A model generated the notes under the pieces. It was not told the origin of the DNA and made no database searches. It saw only the letters and a program-made list of their open reading frames with translations. Position numbers and translations under genes: made by a program. A stretch of 64,000 nucleotides of DNA. It comes from Paenibacillus pinihumi DSM 23905 = JCM 16419. Its GTDB lineage: Bacteria > Bacillota > Bacilli > Paenibacillales > Paenibacillaceae. Positions 9,069 to 16,925 of this stretch are shown here, piece after piece; within the stretch, counting starts at the first letter, position 1, and each line of letters begins with the position of its first letter. The DNA is taken from the NCBI RefSeq assembly GCF_000422505.1, contig NZ_KE383865.1, positions 158,726 through 222,725 on the forward strand, in the 5' to 3' direction.

Positions 9069-9095
9069 CTGTTCCTGCTGCAAAAGCAGGAACAG
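9069..9095 (+). terminator. Perfect 10-bp hairpin without T run
   Basis: CTGTTCCTGC and GCAGGAACAG flank a 7-nt loop (TGCAAAA). It lies 80 nt after the small gene at 8700 and just before a triple 14-bp repeat. With no U tract it may be a weak terminator or a processing or stability element. Confidence 0.45.
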
Positions 9096-9100
9096 TGCGC

Positions 9101-9142
9101 GGAGATTCATAAGTGGAGATTCATAAGTAGAGATTCATAAGT
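9101..9142 (+). repeat. Three tandem copies of a 14-bp unit
   Basis: GGAGATTCATAAGT occurs three times head to tail (the third copy begins with A). It lies in the leader of the small gene at 9200. The unit contains GGAGA and CATAA, but no regulator is known for it. Confidence 0.85.
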
Positions 9143-9199
9143 ATTGAAGGATGTAAAAGAAGAAAATAAGAACCAAAGCGGAAAAGAGGTGGGGAGGCC

Positions 9200-9547
9200 A
9201 TGAGCCGGGAGCAATCTTATATGCGTGTGCTGGATGCTTCCGCAAAGCTGCAGTGGAACGTGGCGATGATTTTGGAAGCCAAGGCAGTGGAGGCAGAGAA
9301 GGTAAGGAGCTGGCTATGCAATCATATGACCTGTCAGGCGTTTAGCAGTCAGCAGGATCAACTTAAGGGCTCTATGGATGTGCATGATCAGCTCATAGAA
9401 GTAATTGAGGGATTAACCAAGCTGGGACAAGGCATGTCCAGCGTACTGAAGGTCGTATTGCAGCAGGATGCAGAGTCCGGCGGAGATAATATGGGCGGCA
9501 TGTATGGGGGCGGCGGCGGTTTTGATATGGGCTTTGGAGACAAGTGA
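9200..9547 (+). CDS. Small helical protein, paralogue 2 of 3, with Gly/Met-rich tail
   Basis: 115 aa, not recognised. Residues 1-90 are helical and resemble the proteins encoded on either side (VLDASAKLQWNVAMILEAKA, then EVIEGLTKLGQGMSSVLKVV). Residues 94-115 form a Gly/Met/Asp tail (GGMYGGGGGFDMGFGDK), flexible and without charge clusters. Two cysteines lie in a WLCNHMTCQAF segment. A GAGGTGGGGAGG site precedes the ATG. The stop overlaps the next start (TGATG), so the two are translationally coupled. Confidence 0.7.
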   Translation: MSREQSYMRVLDASAKLQWNVAMILEAKAVEAEKVRSWLCNHMTCQAFSSQQDQLKGSMDVHDQLIEVIEGLTKLGQGMSSVLKVVLQQDAESGGDNMGGMYGGGGGFDMGFGDK

Positions 9548-10041
9548 TGAGCCGTCTTGAGAAAGAATGGGAAATCAAAATGGAACTTATTGCGTCCATT
9601 ACGCAGAGCCAGGCTGCACTTGCCAGAATATTAAACAGTGTCGCTGACTTATCGGAGCATTCACCTGGAATGGCAAAAAGACTGCAAGATAATATGGCAA
9701 CATTAACGGGCCTTCAAGAAATGATTGCCCAGAAAATCGCCGGCATCAGCTGGCGGAGACCTTCCCGCGGGAAGCCGGGCCGCATATGGCTGGCTCATGC
9801 GAGGCTCGCAGTGGGCGGAAGGGATGGACTGGATTGTGACGGGAGGAATAAAGTTGATCAGGAAAAAGAAAACGGCTGGACGAAAAACAACAGGGGGTTC
9901 CAAGCGCAAACGCACATTGCGCCGCAAATCGATTACAGGCAGAAGGCTCAAGGCCAGACGCCGGACAGGAGCTTCCAGCAAGCTGAGAGCAGGCAAAAAG
10001 GGCAGGAGACGAATCAAAAAGCTGACCCGCGGCCGTATTAA
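9547..10041 (+). CDS. Small helical protein, paralogue 3 of 3, probably frameshifted after about residue 66
   Basis: The open frame gives 164 aa. Residues 1-66 resemble the two preceding small proteins (MELIASITQSQAALARILNS, LTGLQEMIAQKIAGI), but from about 9747 the translation becomes Arg/Gln-rich and merely shadows the basic gene that starts at 9854. In the -1 frame, from CAG at 9747, the sequence reads QLAETFPREAGPHMAG and stops at TGA 9837-9839, 14 nt before the next gene's start and just before its ribosome site. A one-base change near 9745, with an ancestral end at 9839, explains the layout best. The N-terminal part is a solid prediction; the end is uncertain. Confidence 0.45.
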   Translation: MSRLEKEWEIKMELIASITQSQAALARILNSVADLSEHSPGMAKRLQDNMATLTGLQEMIAQKIAGISWRRPSRGKPGRIWLAHARLAVGGRDGLDCDGRNKVDQEKENGWTKNNRGFQAQTHIAPQIDYRQKAQGQTPDRSFQQAESRQKGQETNQKADPRPY

Positions 10042-10183
10042 AAAACGCCGTATCATCCGTGTACCGGCTGCCGATGCAACCTACAGCCAAGGTTATGACA
10101 GTGCCTATAATGAGGGCTACAACTCTGGATTTGCCAAAGGCTTCGAAGACGGTCATCAACTCTCCTACGAACAGCAGCCATAA
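9854..10183 (+). CDS. Small polybasic protein with C-terminal GY repeat
   Basis: 109 aa from TTG 9854, with GGGAGG 7 nt upstream. Residues 1-68 are dominated by Arg and Lys (MIRKKKTAGRKTTGG, then RKSITGRRLKARRR and GRIKKRRIIR), histone-like in composition. Residues 75-102 carry YSQGYDSAYNEGYNSGFAKG, the same Gly/Tyr-spaced repeat found before the catalytic domains of neighbouring glycosyltransferases. No enzyme domain follows: the gene ends at a strong terminator. It is either a stand-alone carrier of the tag or the remnant of a larger glycosyltransferase cut short by rearrangement next to the repeat block. Confidence 0.7.
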   Translation: MIRKKKTAGRKTTGGSKRKRTLRRKSITGRRLKARRRTGASSKLRAGKKGRRRIKKLTRGRIKKRRIIRVPAADATYSQGYDSAYNEGYNSGFAKGFEDGHQLSYEQQP

Positions 10184-10196
10184 TGTATGGTTCCTC

Positions 10197-10242
10197 AGCC
10201 GTATTGAACTTTTCCACGGAAAAGCTCAATACGGCTTTCTTA
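10197..10242 (+). terminator. Rho-independent terminator
   Basis: AGCCGTATTGA and TCAATACGGCT form a perfect 11-bp stem, with an inner TTTTCC/GGAAAA pairing and a TTCTT tail. It begins 13 nt after the basic protein gene. Confidence 0.85.
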
Positions 10243-10490
10243 TGTACTTCTTGACAGAGTTTATAAGCACTTATTGATAAAATTTCGGGATTTTGAATTT
10301 TTGGGAAAAACAGGGTGATGCTGCAGGGTGATATCTCTTTTAGCCGGTTTTAATCCATGTCTCACTATTCCCATTACTCAGCAAAAATAACTCGATAAGA
10401 AAACTCAGGTTACCCAGTAAATGACTTAGCAAAGTGATATGGCAAAGTGATGATAAAAATGGTCCGGTAAGAGTGGCATGACAAACATAG

Positions 10491-10830
10491 CTAAGCAAGT
10501 GTGGTTGAGTAGAAATGAATAACAGAAATGACTAAGTAGGCGCGGTTGAGTAGAAATGAAAGACAAAAGTGATTAAGTAAGCATGCTTGCAGGAGTGAAT
10601 GATAAAAATGACTAAGCAAGCGAGGCTGAGTAGAAATAAATGATAAAAATGACTAAGCAAGCGTGGTTGAGTAGAAAAGAATGATAAAAATGACTAAGTA
10701 GGCGTGGTTGGCAGAAGTGAATGATAAAAATGACTAAGCAAGAGCGGTTGAGTAGAAGTGAATGATAACAATAACTAAGCAAGAATGGTTGATATAGAAG
10801 TGATTGATAACAATAACTAAATAGGGTATA
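10491..10830 (+). repeat. Degenerate tandem repeat, about 41-bp period
   Basis: A CTAAG(C/T)A(A/G)G core recurs at 10491, 10532, 10573, 10612, 10653, 10694, 10734, 10775 and 10817, spacing 39-42 and mostly 41. Each unit continues with a GTTGAGTAGAA stretch and then GATAAAAATGA. Weaker relatives of the unit (GTGACT..CAAAAGT) extend over about 10360-11040. No open frame crosses it, and it lacks dyads, so it is not a CRISPR array. It fills the gap between the basic protein gene and the transposase relative; nothing else is seen from 10243 to 11054. Confidence 0.9.
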
Positions 10831-11054
10831 TATGTAAAAACATGTGATCTAAAGTAACTCAGCAAGTGTAGCTTGGCAAAAGTAATTCTACAAAAGTATC
10901 TGTATCTTAGTAAGCATGATTAGAAATTGACAAAAATAACTCTGCCAGCGTGGATTGATGAAATTAAATCGAATAAAGTGACTCACCAAAAGTCACTCGA
11001 AAAATGACCCCGTAATAGTGACTTGGAAAAAGTAAATTTATTCAGTAACATGAT

Positions 11055-11981
11055 TTAGACACTTTGCATGCATATGGCTGTCAGAGCAGCAATAGGTGAC
11101 TGCCGGCGCATATGGCAGTTAAGACGGAAGCAGAATTCATCCCAGTAAAGCTGCAAGTATCTTGGTCCAATTCCATGAAACGTCTTGTTGACCCAATGCT
11201 TGGCCTGCATAGCAACTCTTTCTAAGCCAGGAGCATTACTATTTAAAATAATACTTTTCTCAGAACTTGAACTGTAAACCTCTGAAGATAAGTGGACGTG
11301 CCGTCTGAAAAACATAGGTTGGAGCACCTCAGGCATTCTTCGGTTTACCATGAAAGCAGGATTAGCGATTTTTAGTTTAATATAAGGTGAATCAGTTACA
11401 TGCTGATTCCTGACATCCAATGCTGTTTCGCTCCATGTATTCAATGTCGTGGGGGAGTTGGAATTTATAAGATCATTAAGATTATCTAACTCATTGATAA
11501 TAGAAGGGACGGAGGCCATAGCTACAATGGTATGCTCCTTCAGATGGCGTCTTATGGATGGTCTGTTAGCTCTGTTAGCCTGGCCGTAGAAAGTAATCTC
11601 AGCTCGAACATCTCCATACAGAGGCTGCTCCATATCCAGCATACTGATAGCCATACGGATTCTTTTCAGCATAGACCAGGCAGTCTTATAAGAGACTTTA
11701 ATATCTTTGTGCAGACGCATAGCCTGAGTCCCTCCAGGTTGAGCCATTCGTTGCAAAGCTTGAAACCATGTCTCAAGCGGAATACGGGTATGCTCCATAA
11801 CTGTCCCGACAGTTAGAGAGGTTTGATGACGGCAGTGGATACATTGGAATAGAGGAACCTTACGACTACTAACTAAATAAGCATGCCTATGTTTGCAACG
11901 CGGACAGCAGTAGCCTTGAGGCCATTTTGCCTGGTAGAAATAAGCAAGAACTGGATTTCCCTTGATTTTCTCAATCTGCAT
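11055..11981 (-). CDS. IS1595-like transposase relative with degenerate catalytic core
   Basis: 308 aa, uninterrupted. An N-terminal zinc ribbon (CPRC near 24-27, CIHC near 47-50) is followed by the family's helix-turn-helix-like region (GTVMEHTRIPLETWFQAL, YKTAWSMLKRIRMA). The place of the first catalytic acidic motif reads VRAEITFYG where the family has V-x-x-D-E-T-x-x-G, and the middle of the DDE domain is replaced by a Ser/Asn-rich stretch. The C-terminus (WVNKTFHGIGPRYLQLYWDE) matches the family's closing segment. I find no terminal inverted repeats. It is therefore probably either an inactive copy or a domesticated protein; the intact frame favours the latter. Confidence 0.65.
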   Translation of the reverse strand: MQIEKIKGNPVLAYFYQAKWPQGYCCPRCKHRHAYLVSSRKVPLFQCIHCRHQTSLTVGTVMEHTRIPLETWFQALQRMAQPGGTQAMRLHKDIKVSYKTAWSMLKRIRMAISMLDMEQPLYGDVRAEITFYGQANRANRPSIRRHLKEHTIVAMASVPSIINELDNLNDLINSNSPTTLNTWSETALDVRNQHVTDSPYIKLKIANPAFMVNRRMPEVLQPMFFRRHVHLSSEVYSSSSEKSIILNSNAPGLERVAMQAKHWVNKTFHGIGPRYLQLYWDEFCFRLNCHMRRQSPIAALTAICMQSV

Positions 11982-12553
11982 CTGCCGCCCTCCAGCATAT
12001 CTAATCTATTGATTTACCGGTAAAGCAATAAAGAATCTATTGAATGAAATAGTAACATTGATATGAAGACTGAGATTCAGTCACTTTTTTTGCATGTAAG
12101 TCTTTCCTATACGAAGCATTTCTATAAATCAATTATAACAAACATATGTTCTTATTTCAATATTGAATTAGAAAAAATATTAATAAATGGATATTAAGAT
12201 GTTAATCAAAAATAGCTGATTTTAGGGATATGGTCTATTCATTTTAGAGGTTGATAAGCTGATTAAAGGGAATAGTGCAACATTTTGAAAAAGGTTATAA
12301 AAGAGATACATTCATCTGTCAAAAGTAAAAAATTAGAAATTTATTGAAATGTCATATATTTGACGTTCTTTAATGACTTTCATATTCTGCAATTTTAAAT
12401 TGTTAACTTCATTCCCCGTATATATCCCTTCTTGTCGAACATTCCATTAGCCATCTCGTATACTCAGTTCATAATACAGAAGTGCATGTCTTGCGTTAAA
12501 AAAATATTTTCCAAAAATGTTCCTCACCAAGACTGAATCCCTTTAAACTTGTT
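11982..12553. other. AT-rich non-coding stretch
   Basis: No convincing gene, RNA or dyad found. Base composition drops sharply in GC compared with both flanks, and poly-A/T runs are common. It could hold the left boundary of the inserted segment carrying the transposase relative. Confidence 0.5.
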
Positions 12554-12628
12554 CGAAATCCGAAATCCGAAATCCGAAATCCGAAATCCGAAATCCGAAA
12601 TCCGAAATCCGAAATCCGAAATCCGAAT
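12554..12628 (+). repeat. Heptamer microsatellite, (CGAAATC) x 10
   Basis: Ten perfect head-to-tail copies of CGAAATC from 12554 to 12623, then a partial CGAAT. Read on the minus strand, GATTTCG repeats give an FGFRISD peptide because 7 is not a multiple of 3; no ribosome site or plausible gene accompanies it. Such perfect short repeats are prone to slippage, so length variation between strains is expected. The remaining 12629-12858 shows no gene. Confidence 0.95.
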
Positions 12629-12858
12629 AGACGGGTAGCTGAATGATAGAGATAGCTCCCCAAATTGATAGGCTCATAGAGAAAGCAGCGAATGGGTTGG
12701 CAGCGGCGAGCCTGCACGGGCCCCAGTAACGCCGGGCGTTGGACAAATCCCCCGCCTAAATTAGGTACACGAAGGACAAGAGACCATGTTCATTCCACAC
12801 CTGCCGCATATATTTAGAAAATACAAGAAACGCACTATATGGGAAAGCAGGTGACGAC

Positions 12859-13995
12859 ATGCCAGCCCGTAAACACAGAAACCCGAAACGAAGGCCGCTT
12901 TATGACAGCGCGTTGGATACAGGATACAAAAACGGCTGGGAGCATGGAAGGAGAGATGGCGCCTGCAAGGCTATTTTGGAAAGCGTGGTTCCTCCTCAGC
13001 TCCCGCATTACAATTTGCGTATTTTGTACGTTCCACAAGGTTTTGAAGCGATTGATGCCGGAATTATCGGGGCATTGAAGGCGATGGTGAAGGAGCTTCA
13101 TATTGTAGGCGATTTGAATCAAATGTATGAAATGGCTTCTTCATTGCGCCCGGATTTCGTTGTCGTTCTTAACGGACTGCATATTTTTCCGGGTGATCAT
13201 CTGGAGCAGATTGATGCTATCCGTGCACTTAACATTAAGACGATGATCTGGTTTGTGGATGATCCCTATTCTTCAGAGGACAGTATCAAGATTGCCCCGC
13301 ATTATGATATTGTCCTAACTCATGAACTTGGGGCAGTCGATGCGTATCAGCAAGTGTCCAACGGACAGGTACACTATATACCGCTCGCCGTTCATACGGA
13401 CTGGTTTAAGCCGACGCGAATCGAAAACCAGTATATGAGTGATGTCTGTTTTATCGGGCAAGGCTTCTGGAACCGGATTGAGTTGTTTGATGATCTTGCT
13501 CCCAGCTTGAGCAGCAGGCGGGTCATTATTTGTGGAGGGCTATGGGACCGTCTGAAAAATTATGAGCTGTATGGAGATGCCATTCGCCCGGGATGGATGC
13601 CGGTTCAAGAAACGATTCGTTATTACAACAGCGCGAAGATTGTGATTAATTTGCATCGCACAACTGAGGCGGGATCCGATAACCGAAATACGCTCCAGCT
13701 TTCCGGACGCTCCATTAATCCGCGCACGTATGAAATTTCAGCCTGCGCAACACTGCAAATGGTCGATATCCGGGAGGATTTGAACCAGTATTACAAACCA
13801 GGTGTGGAGATCGAGACGTACGCCAGTGCTTCTGAGCTAAAGGACAAAATCGCATATTATCTGGAGCATGAGGATGAACGGCTTATGATCGCGCTTAGAG
13901 GGTTGAAGCGGACCCTGCAGAGCCATACCTTTTCGCTGCGGGTTCAGGAACTGCTCAATATTATTATGAAACAGGAGGGCATGCCCAATGGTTAG
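12859..13995 (+). CDS. CgeB-like glycosyltransferase with GY tag, copy 1
   Basis: 378 aa. Starts basic (MPARKHRNPKRR), then the tag ALDTGYKNGWEHGRRDG at about 17-34, then a two-lobe GT-B-type fold typical of the CgeB family: LRILYVPQGFEAID, MIWFVDDPY near 130, and the late segment INPRTYEISACATLQMVD near 285-302, where CgeB-like proteins have their conserved nucleotide-sugar site. In Bacillus, cgeB belongs to a sigma-K/GerE-controlled locus for spore outer-surface maturation (family knowledge). GGTGAC precedes the ATG. It overlaps the next gene, its paralogue, by 8 nt. Confidence 0.85.
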   Translation: MPARKHRNPKRRPLYDSALDTGYKNGWEHGRRDGACKAILESVVPPQLPHYNLRILYVPQGFEAIDAGIIGALKAMVKELHIVGDLNQMYEMASSLRPDFVVVLNGLHIFPGDHLEQIDAIRALNIKTMIWFVDDPYSSEDSIKIAPHYDIVLTHELGAVDAYQQVSNGQVHYIPLAVHTDWFKPTRIENQYMSDVCFIGQGFWNRIELFDDLAPSLSSRRVIICGGLWDRLKNYELYGDAIRPGWMPVQETIRYYNSAKIVINLHRTTEAGSDNRNTLQLSGRSINPRTYEISACATLQMVDIREDLNQYYKPGVEIETYASASELKDKIAYYLEHEDERLMIALRGLKRTLQSHTFSLRVQELLNIIMKQEGMPNG

Positions 13996-15142
13996 GAGCA
14001 CAAAGAAAGCATCTAAACGAATCATACGAAGACAGTCAAGAATCATACCTCCAAGAATTCTGCATCCGTATGAGCATGGAAGAAGGGACGGTCTGGCTAC
14101 TGGCTGGGATCATGGATACTGGTATGGCCAATGTGAGGCTGTTATTCAAAAAACGATCCGGCCCGCAGTTAAAAAGGATATCCATCTGATGTATGTGGCT
14201 ACCGGAAAAGGATTTCCTTACTCCCCGATAGATGAAGCGATTATTACGACGCTGTCTTCTGTCGTGTCTCATATCACGGTTACCGATGCTTTACAGGATG
14301 TCTCTCTGATCGCCAAGGAGAAGCGGCCGGATCTTGTGCTGGTGCTGGACGGCTTGCAGTTGGATCTTATCCACCCTAAGGAGATGAGAGCAGCAGGCAT
14401 CCGTACGGCTATATGGTTCACGGACGATCCTTACTATACAGATGTGACCGCTAATGTTGCCCAGCATTACGATCATATCTTTACGCTGGAGAAAACCTGC
14501 GTTGATTTTTACCGTCAGCATGGCTGCCAAAGTGTGCATTACTTGCCGCTAGGCTTCTATCCTAATGAATTCAGGCCTCGTAACCCGGACCGCAGCAGAC
14601 GCAAGGAAATTTGCTTTGTGGGAACCGCTTATTGGAAGCGGATTGAATTTTTTAATGAAATCTCTGATTATTTGAGCTCCAAGGACTCGCTGATCTCAGG
14701 TATCTGGTGGGACCGGCTGCCTAATTTTGAGCAGCTTGCTACTAAGATCGAGCTGAACAAATGGATGGGGCCGGCTGAAACGGCTGAGACCTATAACGGT
14801 GCCAGGGTTGTTATCAATATGCACCGGGCTCATGACGACGAAACTTTCAATAATAACAGTGCCAATATCCCGGCCGTGTCTCTTAATCCGCGTACTTTTG
14901 AAATATCCGGTTGCGGAACGCTGCAGCTCTCGGACATCCGTGATGATATGGAGCAGTTCTACACGCCAGGAGAGGAAATTGTCACCTACGCTTCCCCGCA
15001 GGAGCTAATCGAGAAGGCTGAATACTACCTGAATAATGAAGAGGAACGTCGCCGGATTGCTCTCAAAGGGCTATACCGGACGATGCGCGACCATACGTAT
15101 GAAAGAAGATTGGAAACATTGCTGACAATCCTATTCGGCTAA
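13988..15142 (+). CDS. CgeB-like glycosyltransferase with GY tag, copy 2
   Basis: 384 aa, tandem paralogue of the preceding gene. Basic start (MVRSTKKASKRIIRRQSR), then YEHGRRDGLATGWDHGYWYG at about 29-48, then the CgeB core with AIWFTDDPYYTD near 143-154 and the end segment LNPRTFEISGCGTLQLSD near 300. Note that EHGRRDG is identical in the tags of both copies while surrounding residues differ, which suggests selection on the tag itself. Probably a cytosolic or spore-coat enzyme that modifies a spore surface polymer. Confidence 0.85.
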   Translation: MVRSTKKASKRIIRRQSRIIPPRILHPYEHGRRDGLATGWDHGYWYGQCEAVIQKTIRPAVKKDIHLMYVATGKGFPYSPIDEAIITTLSSVVSHITVTDALQDVSLIAKEKRPDLVLVLDGLQLDLIHPKEMRAAGIRTAIWFTDDPYYTDVTANVAQHYDHIFTLEKTCVDFYRQHGCQSVHYLPLGFYPNEFRPRNPDRSRRKEICFVGTAYWKRIEFFNEISDYLSSKDSLISGIWWDRLPNFEQLATKIELNKWMGPAETAETYNGARVVINMHRAHDDETFNNNSANIPAVSLNPRTFEISGCGTLQLSDIRDDMEQFYTPGEEIVTYASPQELIEKAEYYLNNEEERRRIALKGLYRTMRDHTYERRLETLLTILFG

Positions 15143-15270
15143 TTGGGCAAATGTCACAGGGGTGCAAAGGCGGAGAGCTGCAAGCCGTAATTTGTACACT
15201 TGTTCACGGTTCAAATGTCGTGCCGATATGGCTGCCTGATTAATATATTGTTGGAGAAAAGCAAAAGGAG

Positions 15271-16878
15271 GTGAACACATACCCGAGCTTTGCAGGGTAT
15301 GGCAAGCAATTGGCAAATAGCAAACCGGTCTTGATTGCATTTTCCCATATCTGTGGTTCTGATTTTATCACCGGGGCAGAAAAGCTCCTTCTGTTCATGC
15401 TCCAGGAGCTTCAAAGCTCATACGAATGCAGGCTTGTTGTTCCAGAAGAAGGGATCCTCGCCAGAAAAGCCAGAAAGTCAGGCATTCAGGTCATTCTTTT
15501 GCCTATCCCGATCACGCCTGCGCTTTATCTGGCGGGTCCGTCCGCCAGCCAAGAGGCGGAAACGCTAAAGCATCACCCGGCATGGCCGGCTACGATTTCA
15601 TTGCTTCAGTCACACGGTCCGCAGCTTGTGCTTGTCAGTACCTGCGTCCACCCGTTGCCAGCTATGGCTGCCAAGGCACTCGGCATTCCGAAGATCTGGG
15701 CGGTTATGGAGACAATTACGGAGTCAGAACATACTTCACACGCCGCCTCTTTCATTCATCAGCATGCCGACTGGATCATAGGCATCTCGTCTACCACTCT
15801 GCGTCCATTCCATAATGCCGGCTTGGATGGCAAGACGACGATTTTGTTCCCTTCCTGGAATATGGAGGATTATCAGCCTGAAGCCTGGGTGGAGAACCGG
15901 GCAAGCAAGCGCGCAGAGTTGGGGTTTCATGACGGGCAACGGGTAATCGGGTATGTCGCCGCCTCGATCTATAAACGCAAAGGCTTTGAGGATTTCATGA
16001 GCATGGCGCTGCAGATCGGGGAACGCTTTCCGAAGGCGGTATTTGCAGTCATCGGCCATCCTGTGGAGAAGGAGCTTGTAGAAGAAGCATTTGACCGTGT
16101 ACGTGCTGCCGGGATGCTGAACCGGTTCCGCAGGGTTCAATTTGAACAAAGCATACAGAGAATCTATCCCGCTATAGATATTCTCGTTGTCCCAAGTCTT
16201 ATGCCCGAGGGCTTCGGTATGACCGCACTGGAAGGATTGCTGTTCGGGAAGGCTGTCGTTGCCTACGATTCAGGCGGACTGGGAGAAATTCTGAATCTTA
16301 CAGAGAATAAGAAATTTCTGGTGCCAACCGGAGAAGTAGACGGCCTGGTAAAAAAGGTGGCAAAGCTGCTGGACGATGAGAAACAGCTTGTCCAAACAGG
16401 CCTGCGCAACTCTTATAATGCACAGGCGGTATTCGGGATCGCGGCCTACCGCAAACGGCTAAGTCATTTTTTAAATCTGTTGGCCGTGAAGGGGCATACA
16501 CCGCTCCATCTGGTAAGAGGCTCTTCCCCGACAGTATATGTACTTGAAGGAGGCATACTGCGGCCTTTTGCTTCAGAAGAGGCCTTTCTAAAGTCCGGCC
16601 ATTCCTTTCAGGATGTGCGTACCATCACGGACGATATGCTGGATACATTCCCTCAGGGGGATCCGGTCATAGGACTGCCAGTTGCTGCCCCGGTAAGACG
16701 GAAGGCACGCAAAGGCAAGTATGGTCTCGTCAAGGGCAGAGGAAGAACAAGGGGGAGAAAGAAGAGGAAAGGCTTCAGCCAGTCCAACCGGCGTGTGAAG
16801 AAAGGAAGCGTAGCACGTCGTAAGCGCAGGCCGAAAGCCGCGTCCCGAACACGGACGAAGGGCAGACGGCGGGCGTAA
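15271..16878 (+). CDS. GT4 glycosyltransferase with YVLE repeat and polybasic C-terminal tail
   Basis: 535 aa. GT-B fold of family 4: N-lobe with HICGSDFITGAEKLLL, C-lobe with GYVAASIYKRKGFED near 228 and the donor-site EGFGMTALEGLLFGKAVV near 311-328 (E-x7-E). Then one copy of the repeat seen in the GT2 at 7017 (TVYVLEGGILRPF, about 420-470) and a 60-residue Arg/Lys tail (RKARKGK, RGRKKRKG, ARRKRRPK). The GTG start overlaps its own GGAGG; the only other in-frame start nearby is TTG 15310 (MANSKPVLIAFSH), so the exact start is uncertain. Donor and acceptor unknown. Confidence 0.85.
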   Translation: MNTYPSFAGYGKQLANSKPVLIAFSHICGSDFITGAEKLLLFMLQELQSSYECRLVVPEEGILARKARKSGIQVILLPIPITPALYLAGPSASQEAETLKHHPAWPATISLLQSHGPQLVLVSTCVHPLPAMAAKALGIPKIWAVMETITESEHTSHAASFIHQHADWIIGISSTTLRPFHNAGLDGKTTILFPSWNMEDYQPEAWVENRASKRAELGFHDGQRVIGYVAASIYKRKGFEDFMSMALQIGERFPKAVFAVIGHPVEKELVEEAFDRVRAAGMLNRFRRVQFEQSIQRIYPAIDILVVPSLMPEGFGMTALEGLLFGKAVVAYDSGGLGEILNLTENKKFLVPTGEVDGLVKKVAKLLDDEKQLVQTGLRNSYNAQAVFGIAAYRKRLSHFLNLLAVKGHTPLHLVRGSSPTVYVLEGGILRPFASEEAFLKSGHSFQDVRTITDDMLDTFPQGDPVIGLPVAAPVRRKARKGKYGLVKGRGRTRGRKKRKGFSQSNRRVKKGSVARRKRRPKAASRTRTKGRRRA

Positions 16879-16925
16879 TGAATTGGCTGGAGTGATTGGG
16901 TTAGCAAGGAGAGGAGGAGCTTGGT

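Noticed and set aside
10491-10830. CRISPR array
   Set aside because: Units abut without unique spacers, are degenerate, have no dyad, and no cas genes are present.
12496-12746. Minus-strand frames rich in FGFRISD across the heptamer repeat
   Set aside because: They are a product of the 7-nt repeat read in all frames, without a ribosome site.
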